A program made the position numbers and the translations under genes. Below are positions 34,092 through 42,396 of a DNA stretch of 64,000 nt, in pieces. The notes under the pieces were generated by a model. The model worked only from the letters and a program-made list of their open reading frames with translations. It was not told where the DNA came from and searched no databases. This DNA comes from Hypericibacter sp963696655 (GTDB lineage Bacteria; Pseudomonadota; Alphaproteobacteria; Dongiales; Dongiaceae): positions 1 through 64,000 of the forward strand of contig CAVOLB010000123.1 of the NCBI GenBank assembly GCA_963696655.1, written 5' to 3'. Numbering within the stretch: position 1 is the first letter of the stretch; the number at the start of each line of letters is the position of its first letter.

Positions 34092-35138
34092 TCAATGCTT
34101 TTTGAATTCGGGTATTACATGCTTCCCGATGAGTTCGATCGCATGCATGAGCTTCTCATGCGACATCCCTTCCATCCGCAGCAGCATCTCGTCGACCCCC
34201 ATGGCCTCGTAGCGCTTGATCTTCTGAATCAGGGTCTGGGGATCGCCCACGATCACATTGTCCGTGCGATTCAAGCGGTCGAAATCGGAGATGATCTTGT
34301 GGGTCTCGGTGAAGTCGAGATTCTGCCCGCCGGCCTTGACCGTCGCTTCGTACATGTTCACGACGCCCTTGAGGTAGCCCAGCATCGGCGGGGCCGCGTC
34401 GGCAGCCGCTTCCTCGTTGGTGTCGGCGCAGTGGCCGAGCACGAAGACGGAGAACTTCCTGTTGACGACACCGGCATAGGGCTCGGCCCTGTCGACCGCA
34501 TCCTGGTAGGCCTTGTATCGCTTCTCCAGCTGGCTCAGCGTCACGCCGACCGTAAGCGACATCACGCCCATGCCCTTGCTGGCCGCGAATTCGTGCGAAC
34601 GCGGGCTGATCGCGGCGTACCAGAGAGTCGGGTGCGGTTTGCGGGGAAAGGTCGGCGCCAGGCGCCGCGGCGGAATCTTGTAGTACTTGCCGTCGTAGGA
34701 GAACTCGTCCTCGCTCCAGGCCTTGATCAGGATGTCCATGCCCTCGGTCCAGCGTCCATCGAGCTCCGAGACGTCGACATTGAACCCGCCGGAGGTGAGC
34801 AGCGAGTTGCCCTTGCCCGAGCCGAACTCGATCCGGCCGTTGGACAGGATGTCGATGGTCGCGATCTGCTCGGCCACGCGGATGGGATGGTGATAAGGCA
34901 GGAGCGTGATAGCGGTGCGCAGCTTGATGTTCTTCGTCAGCACCGCCAGGGCCGAGAGGAAGATCTCGTTCGACGGAATGGAGCAGAGCGGCGCGTTGAA
35001 ATGCTGCTCCGACACGCCGAACACCGAGAATCCCATCTCGTCGGCCAGCTTTGCCTCGGCGAGCACTTCGTGATACCGGGCGGAGAAGGTCGGCGCGCCG
35101 CCGATCATGCTCGCCTCGGTGATAATTCCAAAATCCAT
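34092..35138 (-). CDS. Luciferase-like (LLM) flavin-dependent monooxygenase
   Basis: A 348-residue bacterial-luciferase-family TIM barrel with an AAGGAG-type ribosome-binding site. Family motifs are MDFGIITEASM, AKLADEMGFSVFGVSEQHFN, TAITLLPYHHPIRVAEQIATIDILSNGRIEFGSGKGN and LWYAAISPRSHEFAASKGMGV. LLM enzymes use reduced FMN from a partner reductase to oxygenate or cleave substrates; RutA, PyrA and EmoA/NtaA are examples that open N-heterocycles or cleave C-N bonds. The likely partner is the flavin reductase at 24,406. It is the first enzyme gene after the TetR-type regulator, 198 bp away. That gap has no gene, only a possible hairpin around 35,240-35,265. Confidence 0.9.
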   Translation of the reverse strand: MDFGIITEASMIGGAPTFSARYHEVLAEAKLADEMGFSVFGVSEQHFNAPLCSIPSNEIFLSALAVLTKNIKLRTAITLLPYHHPIRVAEQIATIDILSNGRIEFGSGKGNSLLTSGGFNVDVSELDGRWTEGMDILIKAWSEDEFSYDGKYYKIPPRRLAPTFPRKPHPTLWYAAISPRSHEFAASKGMGVMSLTVGVTLSQLEKRYKAYQDAVDRAEPYAGVVNRKFSVFVLGHCADTNEEAAADAAPPMLGYLKGVVNMYEATVKAGGQNLDFTETHKIISDFDRLNRTDNVIVGDPQTLIQKIKRYEAMGVDEMLLRMEGMSHEKLMHAIELIGKHVIPEFKKH

Positions 35139-35336
35139 CTGCTTCTCCTTAACTTCACTCAATCTCGACTACGGAGCGGGTGACGAACGGACGCCGGATC
35201 AAGGGATTTGGCTCGCAAAGGCGCCCGGCACCCGCAGCCGCGTTCCAGGCACGGCGGCTGCGCATTCAGCTCTCCGTCGTGGATTCACCGAAATGAAGGG
35301 AGCGTGAAATCGGGGTGATCGCGAGCCTGCCGGAAC

Positions 35337-36356
35337 TCACGTCCGCGCTCCCAATGCCCGCAAGATGAACGTGATGAGGCTTTCGCGGACCGCGTCTTCG
35401 CCATAGCTCGCCAGATTCCAGTGGCGGATGGCCCAGGCCGTGCAGAGGAAGTAGATGTAGTTCGCGGCCAGCCCCGGATTGTCGACCTCGAATTCCGCCG
35501 TGGCCTTCCCGTGCTGAATGATCTTTTCCCAGATCTCGACGAAGGACCGGTCCATCTGAAAGATCTTTTCCCGGTTCTCGCGGTTGAGGGACTTGCCCTC
35601 GCGATAGACGAGATTGATAAGCTTCCGGTTCTTGCCGCAATACTCGACATACTCCGCTATGACACTCTTGAGCGTTTCGGTCGCGGACGAGGAGGTGTGC
35701 AGCGTCTCCTCGAAATGCTTCGTCAAACGGCTGAGATACTCGTTCGACATCAGGTAGAGCAGGTCTTCCTTGGTCTTGATGTAGAGATACATCGTCGGGA
35801 TCGGCATGCCGGCCGCCGCCGCGATCTCGCGGATCGAGGCGCTGGCATAGCCCTTCTTCGAGATGACCTCGTAGGCGCCGCGGAGAATCTGTTCGAGGCG
35901 TTCCTGCGCCACGCCGCCGCGCCGCCGTGGCCCCTCGGGCAGGGCCACGATCTCGGCCTGGCGGAGCTTCTCGCCCTCTTCCTCGCGCGGCTTGAGCGAC
36001 GGCACCGCGGCCGCGGCATTGCCCTCGGCCGTTGCCTTCGTCGCGAGCAGCGTCTGGGTGACTTCCGCGATGCAGACCCGCTCGTCGGGGCTGGCTCCGG
36101 GGCCGCCCGCATAAACCTTCGCGCGCCAGACCAGGACGGGTTCCTGCGTATGAAGCGGAACCGCCTCCGCGGTGTGCGCCTGTCCAATTGCCGGACCGTA
36201 GAAGTTGGTCTTGATTTCGATGGTCCGGAACTGGGTGCCAAGCTCGAATCCGGCGATCACCCCCTGCATGATCGCGCCCTGCGCGAGCGCGATGATGGCA
36301 GTCTCGCTGATCGGTTCCGGGGACATGTCGGTCTCGGCGGGTAAGAGCTGGCTCAT
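35337..36356 (-). CDS. TetR/AcrR-family regulator with an N-terminal hotdog (PaaI-thioesterase-like) domain
   Basis: A 339-residue fusion. Residues about 17-106 (TAIIALAQGAIMQGVIAGFELG..., FRTIEIKTNFYGPAIGQAHTAEAV, VLVWRAKVYAG, CIAEVTQTLLA) look like a PaaI-type hotdog domain: a helix followed by the ELKxNFxxPA strand pattern. A charged linker leads to a TetR helix-turn-helix at about 153-200 (YASASIREIAAAAGMPIPTMYLYIKTKEDLL) and a ligand/dimer domain. ATG 36356 has AGGA 9 nt upstream; 36386 is an alternative. Acyl-CoA sensing through the hotdog domain is inferred, since the cluster makes CoA thioesters. It sits behind operator B and is probably autoregulated. Confidence 0.8.
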   Translation of the reverse strand: MSQLLPAETDMSPEPISETAIIALAQGAIMQGVIAGFELGTQFRTIEIKTNFYGPAIGQAHTAEAVPLHTQEPVLVWRAKVYAGGPGASPDERVCIAEVTQTLLATKATAEGNAAAAVPSLKPREEEGEKLRQAEIVALPEGPRRRGGVAQERLEQILRGAYEVISKKGYASASIREIAAAAGMPIPTMYLYIKTKEDLLYLMSNEYLSRLTKHFEETLHTSSSATETLKSVIAEYVEYCGKNRKLINLVYREGKSLNRENREKIFQMDRSFVEIWEKIIQHGKATAEFEVDNPGLAANYIYFLCTAWAIRHWNLASYGEDAVRESLITFILRALGART

Positions 36357-36399
36357 GGGAACCGGTCCTATTCCTTTTTGGATCATTGGTTTAATTGAC

Positions 36400-36413
36400 T
36401 GAATGATCCCTCA
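36400..36413. promoter_or_regulatory. Operator B: 14-bp motif at the regulator promoter
   Basis: TGAATGATCCCTCA, part of a longer inverted repeat ACTGAATGA / TCACTCAGT (8 of 9 positions symmetric) at 36,398-36,419. It lies just downstream of the -10 of the minus-strand promoter, the same geometry as operator A. Confidence 0.65.
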
Positions 36414-36419
36414 CTCAGT

Positions 36420-36448
36420 ATCTTGTTGGCCGGTTTCCCGGTTGTCAA
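36420..36448 (-). promoter_or_regulatory. Promoter of the TetR-hotdog gene and minus-strand catabolic series
   Basis: On the minus strand TTGACA (36,448-36,443) and CAAGAT (36,425-36,420) are separated by 17 bp. The predicted start site falls in operator B. The -35 matches the consensus fully; the -10 matches at three positions. Confidence 0.6.
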
Positions 36449-36457
36449 GGTGCTTGT

Positions 36458-37807
36458 ATGAGTGATCAGTCAGATATCTTGGATCACAGCGTCAGCTGGC
36501 TGAGTGCTGCGTTGGCCCGTCGCGAGCTGTCGCCGATCGAGCTCACCCGCGCTTATCTGGAGCGCATCGATCGGGTCGATGACCGACTCAACAGCTATGT
36601 CATGGTTTCCGCCGAGCGCGCGCTCGAGGCGGCGGCCGCGGCCGAGACGCGCGCCAGCCGGCGGGAGCGGCACGGGCCGCTCGACGGCATTCCGATCGCG
36701 ATCAAAGACAATATCGATGTGGCCGGCCTGGTGACGGCGGCGGGCATGGAGGCGCGCCGGATCGACACTGCGCCCGGCGACGCCACGGTCGTGAAGCGCC
36801 TGCGCGACGCGGGCGCCGTCATCCTCGGCAAGACCAACATGGACGAAGGCGCCATGGGCGGCACGACCGACAACAAGTTCTTCGGCCGGACGCAGCACCC
36901 GTTGCGAGGCGGTTACACGCCGGGGGGATCGAGCGGCGGATCGGCCGTGGCGGTCGCAGCGGGGCTCTGCAGCGCAGCGCTCGGCAGCGACACATTGGGA
37001 TCCATCCGCATTCCGGCGTCCTATTGCGGCATCGCCGCGCTGAAGCCGACCTTCGGGTTGGTCAGCACAAGAGGCGTGGTACCCCTCGCCTTTCGCCTCG
37101 ACCATGTCGGGCCAATGGCAAGATCGGTGGAGGATCTGGGGCTATTGCTCGATGTCATGGCGGGCTTCGATCCGCATTGCGCCGATTCCCGAGTGGCCTT
37201 ACCGCCACAGGGCCGGCCGATCGGAGGAACCGTGATCGGACTGCTGCAGAACTTCGATTCGATCGAGACCGACGCCGAGGTTCGCGATGCCTTCGCGGCG
37301 GCGATCCGACGCCTCGAGGAGCTGGGCTGCCGCGTCGAGACGATCGGGCTCGCCAACTATCAACCGCCACAGACGCGCCGCGCCGGACTTCTGTGCTGCG
37401 AGTCCGATGCCGCCAACACCCATGGCGACATCCTCGCCAGGAGGCCGGACCAGCTGTCCGACCCCGTGCGGGCCATGCTCGATTATGGCCGGAAGCTTCT
37501 GGCACCCCGGCTCGCGGCCGCCCTGCGCCATCTCGACGTCGTCGCCTTCGAGATGAAGCAGGCGCTGACCGCGGTGGATGCGATTCTCTCCCCCACGACG
37601 CCCCAGCCGGCCTTTCCCTTCGAGGACAAGGTGCCCGACACACAGGGCGACATGACGGCGCTCGCCAACATCTCGGGCTTGCCGGCGCTTTCCGTGCCGA
37701 TGGGATTCAACAAGACCGGGCTTCCGCTGGGACTCCAGATGATCGGTCGCGCGTTCGACGAAAAGCATCTTCTCGCCCTCGGCGCCGCTTTCTCGGGATC
37801 ACTCTGA
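36458..37807 (+). CDS. Amidase-signature family amidase
   Basis: A 449-residue amidase with the Ser-cisSer-Lys triad: Lys in GIPIAIKDNIDVAG, cis-Ser in TPGGSSGGSAVAVAAG and the nucleophile Ser in GSDTLGSIRIPASYCG. It hydrolyses an amide to acid plus ammonia or amine. It is divergent from the TetR-hotdog gene and carries operator C at its start, so it is probably part of the same regulon. Because the operator covers the ATG, a TTG at 36,479 may be the real start. It could supply or consume the carboxylic acid used by the CoA ligase. Confidence 0.92.
   Translation: MSDQSDILDHSVSWLSAALARRELSPIELTRAYLERIDRVDDRLNSYVMVSAERALEAAAAAETRASRRERHGPLDGIPIAIKDNIDVAGLVTAAGMEARRIDTAPGDATVVKRLRDAGAVILGKTNMDEGAMGGTTDNKFFGRTQHPLRGGYTPGGSSGGSAVAVAAGLCSAALGSDTLGSIRIPASYCGIAALKPTFGLVSTRGVVPLAFRLDHVGPMARSVEDLGLLLDVMAGFDPHCADSRVALPPQGRPIGGTVIGLLQNFDSIETDAEVRDAFAAAIRRLEELGCRVETIGLANYQPPQTRRAGLLCCESDAANTHGDILARRPDQLSDPVRAMLDYGRKLLAPRLAAALRHLDVVAFEMKQALTAVDAILSPTTPQPAFPFEDKVPDTQGDMTALANISGLPALSVPMGFNKTGLPLGLQMIGRAFDEKHLLALGAAFSGSL
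36459..36472. promoter_or_regulatory. Operator C: 14-bp motif at the start of the amidase gene
   Basis: TGAGTGATCAGTCA overlaps the predicted ATG of the divergent amidase (36,458). It differs from operator A at one position. A TTGTAT hexamer at 36,454-36,459 could be the amidase -10, placing the operator at its transcription start. Confidence 0.6.
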
Positions 37808-37856
37808 ATACGGAAAATCATCTCCGCTGAAGCCGCGGCCAGCGAGTATCCATGTC

Positions 37857-38121
37857 GCGCCGCCAGCTTCGATGTCCTGCCGCATATCGGCCGGAAGGAC
37901 CGGGTGCATTACGCGCTGGGCTACAACTATACAACTATATGGGCATCCCGATGGGGAGCTGGCTCGGCCTCAAGCTGGCCCGCCGGATCCTGGGCGCGGC
38001 CGACAGGGCAACGGCCTTCGACGACCTGCCCTTCCCGACTCGCTTCTATCACCGTGGCGAGGCCTGGTTCCTGCCCCTTGCCATGGCCTGGTTCGACCTC
38101 AAGGACCGGCTCGCCTACTGA
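37857..38121 (+). pseudogene. Displaced 3' fragment of the FAD oxidase gene (right copy of direct repeat)
   Basis: This fragment matches the last 257 bp of the FAD oxidase at 23,434-23,690. It has an 8-bp tandem duplication (ACAACTAT twice, around 37,922-37,937) that breaks the frame. After about 165 identical bases, the final 85 bp diverge mostly at synonymous sites and end in DRLAY instead of DRLER. Only the C-terminus is present, directly after the amidase gene, with no recognisable N-terminal part, so it is non-functional. It marks the right edge of the duplicated segment. Confidence 0.85.
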
Positions 38122-38298
38122 AAAGACGGACGCGAAAACCCGCCCGGTCGAGTCCATGACGCCGACGGCCGAACCTCCGCGGAGGCTGGGTGCGGGGTGC
38201 CCGACGATGGTCATTGCTGCACTGCAGCATGCGTTCATCGTTCCTTAACCATAAGGCGCGGAAAACCGCCATACGCCACCCACTAGGCCTATTGCGAT

Positions 38299-38345
38299 GC
38301 ACTACATTTAGTGTTTTGCCGAAAAACCGGCCACAGAATGTGGTT
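38299..38345. promoter_or_regulatory. Tandem NrdR-like boxes upstream of nrdJ
   Basis: CACTACATTTAGTG (38,300-38,313) and CCACAGAATGTGG (38,331-38,343) are two imperfect palindromes with centres about 30.5 bp apart, close to three helical turns. NrdR, the ribonucleotide-reductase repressor, binds paired boxes with this spacing. The remaining 378-bp gap (38,122-38,499) holds no gene, and no cobalamin-riboswitch B12 box was seen. Confidence 0.55.
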
Positions 38346-38499
38346 GCAAACTCATGACTCCGCGATCAATATGTTGGGACGCCGGTGCGGTTGGGCCCCA
38401 ATATCTGGCGGCGGATCAAATCCCTGTAGAGCGTCTTTCGGGCGAAAGCTCAAGAGGGGAGAGGATTCTGCGAATTTCGGCCTCCATGGGGGTTATTCA

Positions 38500-41400
38500 A
38501 TGCGTATCAGCCGTCGCTTCACGCGTGCCGGGGATTCTCCTTACGCCGACATCGAGCTCCGCAAGACCACGAGCGAGATCCGCAATCCGGATGGCTCGCT
38601 GGTGTTCCAGCTGCGCGACATCGATGTGCCGGCCGATTGGTCCCAGGTCGCCTGCGACGTGCTGGCCCAGAAGTATTTCCGCAAGGCGGGGGTTCCGGCC
38701 CGGCTGAAGTCGGTCGAGGAGAACACGGTCCCCTCCTTCCTCTGGCGCCATATCCCGGACGAATCCGCCCTCGCCGAGCTCGAGCCGGCGCAGCGCGTGG
38801 TCGGCGAGACCTCGGCCACGCAGGTCTTCGACCGCCTGGCCGGCACCTGGGCCTATTGGGGCTGGAAGGGCGGCTATTTCGACGGCGAGGAAGACGCCCA
38901 GGCCTATTACGACGAGATGCGCTTCATGCTGGCGCGCCAGATGGGCGCCCCCAACAGCCCGCAATGGTTCAACACCGGCCTGCACTGGGCCTATGGCATC
39001 GACGGCCCCTCGCAGGGCCACTATTACGTCGATTTCCAGAGCGGCGAGCTGGTGGCCTCGGCCTCGGCCTATGAGCATCCCCAGCCCCATGCCTGCTTCA
39101 TCCAGTCGGTGTCCGACGACCTCGTGAACGAGGGCGGCATCATGGATCTGTGGGTGCGCGAGGCGCGCCTGTTCAAATACGGCTCCGGCACCGGCTCGAA
39201 CTTCTCGATGCTGCGCGGCTCGGGCGAGAAGCTCTCGGGCGGCGGCAAGTCGTCGGGCCTGATGAGCTTCCTCAAGATCGGCGACCGCGCGGCCGGCGCC
39301 ATCAAGTCGGGCGGCACCACGCGTCGCGCCGCCAAGATGGTCACGGTCGATCTCGATCACCCGGACATCGAGGAATATATCGACTGGAAGGTGGTCGAGG
39401 AGCAGAAGGTGGCGGCGCTGGTGGCGGGCTCGCGCCTGGCCGGCCCGCATCTGAACGCGATCATCGCCGCCTGCCATGCCGACAAGACCGACGGGCGCTT
39501 CGATCCCAAGCAGAACAAGGCGCTCAGGGCCGCGATCAGGGCCGCCCGCAAGGTCATGCTGCCGGAGAACTACATCCAGCGCGTGATCCAGTTCGCCCAG
39601 CAGGGCTACAAGTCGATCGAGTTCCGCACCTACGACACCGACTGGGATTCGGACGCCTATCTGACCGTGTCCGGCCAGAACTCCAACAACTCGGTGCGCG
39701 TCACCAACAGCTTCATCGAGGCGGTCAAGTCCGACGGCGACTGGAAGCTGATCCGGCGCACCGACGGCAAGGTCTCCAAGACCATGAAGGCGCGCGAGCT
39801 GTGGGAGAAGATCGCGCACGCCGCCTGGGCCAGCGCCGATCCGGGCGTCCAGTACGACACCACCATCAACGAGTGGCATACCTGCCCCGAGAGCGGCCGC
39901 ATCAACGCGTCCAATCCCTGCTCGGAATACATGTTCCTCGACGACACCGCCTGCAATCTGGCGTCGTTGAACCTGATGACCTTCCGCAAGGAGGACGGCA
40001 GCTTCGACATCGAGGCCTACGAGCATGCCACCCGCCTCTGGACGGTCACGCTCGAGATCTCGGTGCTGATGGCGCAGTTCCCGTCGCGCGAGATCGCCCA
40101 GCTCTCCTACGAGTTCCGCACCCTGGGCCTGGGCTACGCCAATATCGGCGGCCTGCTGATGGCGATGGGCCTGCCCTATGACAGCGACAAGGGCCGCGCG
40201 CTCTGCGGCGCCCTGACCGCGATCATGACCGGCGTCGCCTATGCGACCTCGGCCGAGATGGCGGGCGAGCTCGGCACCTTCCCGGGCTACGACAAGAACC
40301 GCGACGCGATGCTGCGGGTGATCCGCAACCATCGCCGCGCCGCCCATGGCGAGACCAAGGGCTATGAGGGCCTGACGGTCCTGCCGGTGCCGCTCGACCA
40401 TGCCAACATCGTGGACAAGGCGCTGGGCGAGCATGCCCGCAAGGCCTGGGACCTGGCGCTGTCGCTGGGCGAGGAGCATGGCTATCGCAACGCCCAGTCG
40501 ACCGTGATCGCGCCCACCGGCACGATCGGCCTGGTGATGGATTGCGACACCACCGGCATCGAGCCCGACTTCGCCCTGGTGAAGTTCAAGAAGCTCGCCG
40601 GCGGCGGCTACTTCAAGATCATCAACCGCATGGTGCCCCAGGCGCTCAAGGCGCTGGGCTATGACGAGGCCAAGATCGAGGACATCATCCGCTACGCCGT
40701 CGGCCACGGCACGCTGGAGCAGGCGCCGGGCGTCAATCATGCGGCCCTGCGCGCGAAGGGCTTCACCGCCGGCGCGCTCCAGTCGCTCGAGGCCGCGCTG
40801 GCGACCGCCTTCGACATCCGCTTCGCCTTCAACAAATGGGTGCTGGGCGAGGAATTCTGCGTCGCGGGCCTGAGCTTCACCACGGAGCAGCTCAACGAGG
40901 TCGGCTTCGACATGCTGGCCGAGCTGGGCTTCACCAAGCAGCAGATCGAGCAGGCCAACACCTATTGCTGCGGCGCCATGACGCTCGAGGGCGCGCCGCG
41001 CCTGAAGGCGGAGCATCTGCCGATCTTCGATTGCGCCAACCCTTGCGGGCGCATCGGCAAGCGCTACCTCTCGGTCGACAGCCACATCACCATGATGGCG
41101 GCGGCGCAGTCCTTCATCTCCGGCGCCATCTCCAAGACCATCAACATGCCCAATGCCGCCACGGTCGAGGATTGCAAGGACGCCTACATGCTGTCCTGGA
41201 GCCTCGGCATCAAGGCGAACGCGCTCTATCGCGACGGCTCCAAGCTGTCGCAGCCGCTGCAGTCGCAGATCTTCGAGGACGAGGACGAGCTCGAGGAGGT
41301 GATGGAGCAGACGGCCGCCCAGCGCGCGCCCATCATCGCCGAGCGCATCGTGGAGCGGATCGTCGAGCGGGTGGCCAAGCATGACCGCAAGCGCCTGCCC

Positions 41401-42222
41401 AACCGCCGCAAGTCCTACACCCAGAAGGCCATCGTCGGCGGCCACAAGGTCTATCTCCACACCGGCGAGTACGAGGACGGCACGGTCGGCGAGATCTTCA
41501 TCGACATGCACAAGGAAGGGGCCGCCTTCCGCAGCCTGATGAACAATTTCGCGATCGCGATCTCGATCGGCCTGCAATATGGCGTGCCGCTCGAGGAGTT
41601 CGTGGAGGCCTTCACCTTCACCCGCTTCGAGCCGAACGGCATCGTCGAAGGCAACGACGCGATCAAGATGGCGACGTCGATCATCGACTATGTGTTCCGG
41701 GAGCTCGCCATCTCCTATCTGGGCCGCTCCGACCTCGCCCATGCGCAGCCGGGCGACCTGCTGCCGGACAGCGTCGGCAACGGCGCGGGCGACGGCAACA
41801 TGCCGGCCGCGGCCAAGCCGGCGATGGCGATGGAAGCCAAGCGTCTGGTCAGCACCGGCTTCGTGCGCTCGACCAACCTGTTCGTGCTCAAGCAGAGCGG
41901 CATGCAGCGGGTGGTCAATGGCGAGGACACGGTGATGACGGCCAGCATCGGCAACGGTCACAGCGTCGTCTCGGCGCAATTGGGGAATGGCACGGCATCG
42001 ATCTCCGCCGTGGAAGGGCTCGCCGGCAATGGCACCGCCGAAGCGGTTGCCGTCGGGGTCGCCGTCATGCAGGCCGTCGATACGAAGCTCGAGAGGATTC
42101 GCGAGGCGAAGCTCAAGGGCTATGAGGGGGACGCCTGCGGTGAATGCGGCAATTTCACTCTGGTCCGCAACGGGACTTGCATGAAGTGCACCACCTGCGG
42201 ATCGACCAGCGGCTGCTCGTAA
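38500..42222 (+). CDS. nrdJ: Vitamin B12-dependent (class II) ribonucleotide reductase
   Basis: A 1,240-residue adenosylcobalamin-dependent ribonucleotide reductase making dNTP precursors. Family features in order: an N-terminal substrate region with MGAPNSPQWFNTGLHWAYGI; FKYGSGTGSNFSML; NPCSEYMFLDDTACNLASLNLM, carrying the NxCxE-type catalytic Cys and Glu; STVIAPTGTIGLVMDCDTTGIEP; and SVDSHITMMAAAQSFISGAISKTINMP. The C-terminus has CGECGNFTLVRNGTCMKCTTCGSTSGCS, a Cys-rich redox or zinc tail typical of long NrdJ proteins. The start at 38500 (MRISRRFTRAG) begins the conserved region. NrdR-like boxes lie 155 bp upstream and a terminator follows. Confidence 0.97.
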   Translation: MRISRRFTRAGDSPYADIELRKTTSEIRNPDGSLVFQLRDIDVPADWSQVACDVLAQKYFRKAGVPARLKSVEENTVPSFLWRHIPDESALAELEPAQRVVGETSATQVFDRLAGTWAYWGWKGGYFDGEEDAQAYYDEMRFMLARQMGAPNSPQWFNTGLHWAYGIDGPSQGHYYVDFQSGELVASASAYEHPQPHACFIQSVSDDLVNEGGIMDLWVREARLFKYGSGTGSNFSMLRGSGEKLSGGGKSSGLMSFLKIGDRAAGAIKSGGTTRRAAKMVTVDLDHPDIEEYIDWKVVEEQKVAALVAGSRLAGPHLNAIIAACHADKTDGRFDPKQNKALRAAIRAARKVMLPENYIQRVIQFAQQGYKSIEFRTYDTDWDSDAYLTVSGQNSNNSVRVTNSFIEAVKSDGDWKLIRRTDGKVSKTMKARELWEKIAHAAWASADPGVQYDTTINEWHTCPESGRINASNPCSEYMFLDDTACNLASLNLMTFRKEDGSFDIEAYEHATRLWTVTLEISVLMAQFPSREIAQLSYEFRTLGLGYANIGGLLMAMGLPYDSDKGRALCGALTAIMTGVAYATSAEMAGELGTFPGYDKNRDAMLRVIRNHRRAAHGETKGYEGLTVLPVPLDHANIVDKALGEHARKAWDLALSLGEEHGYRNAQSTVIAPTGTIGLVMDCDTTGIEPDFALVKFKKLAGGGYFKIINRMVPQALKALGYDEAKIEDIIRYAVGHGTLEQAPGVNHAALRAKGFTAGALQSLEAALATAFDIRFAFNKWVLGEEFCVAGLSFTTEQLNEVGFDMLAELGFTKQQIEQANTYCCGAMTLEGAPRLKAEHLPIFDCANPCGRIGKRYLSVDSHITMMAAAQSFISGAISKTINMPNAATVEDCKDAYMLSWSLGIKANALYRDGSKLSQPLQSQIFEDEDELEEVMEQTAAQRAPIIAERIVERIVERVAKHDRKRLPNRRKSYTQKAIVGGHKVYLHTGEYEDGTVGEIFIDMHKEGAAFRSLMNNFAIAISIGLQYGVPLEEFVEAFTFTRFEPNGIVEGNDAIKMATSIIDYVFRELAISYLGRSDLAHAQPGDLLPDSVGNGAGDGNMPAAAKPAMAMEAKRLVSTGFVRSTNLFVLKQSGMQRVVNGEDTVMTASIGNGHSVVSAQLGNGTASISAVEGLAGNGTAEAVAVGVAVMQAVDTKLERIREAKLKGYEGDACGECGNFTLVRNGTCMKCTTCGSTSGCS

Positions 42223-42290
42223 GCGGCCGCGGTATGGGCTCAAGACGTGCCTGACCAAGAGGTGACGTTGATCTGAGTCTCCCTGTCAAC

Positions 42291-42327
42291 TTCCGGGCGC
42301 GCGACGGCGGCACGCGCCCGGAATTTT
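42291..42327 (+). terminator. Rho-independent terminator of nrdJ
   Basis: A perfect 11-bp stem, TTCCGGGCGCG and CGCGCCCGGAA, with a short loop is followed by TTTTC, 68 bp after the nrdJ stop. Confidence 0.8.
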
Positions 42328-42396
42328 CGACCCCGACGAAAGACAGGGCCGCCACCAATTCGAGAGCGCCTGCCCTGGCCGCGGCGCCTCCGGTCC

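Noticed and set aside
23691..37856. Site-specific integrative island with integrase
   Set aside because: Direct repeats are clear, but no integrase, excisionase or tRNA att site is present, so the mechanism is left open.
38122..38499. Cobalamin riboswitch before nrdJ
   Set aside because: No B12-box-like conserved core or matching stem arrangement was seen; NrdR-like boxes explain the regulation better.
38497..42258. 1,253-residue open frame antisense to nrdJ
   Set aside because: GC-rich coding DNA often leaves long open frames on the opposite strand; this one has no recognisable domain, and nrdJ is unambiguous.
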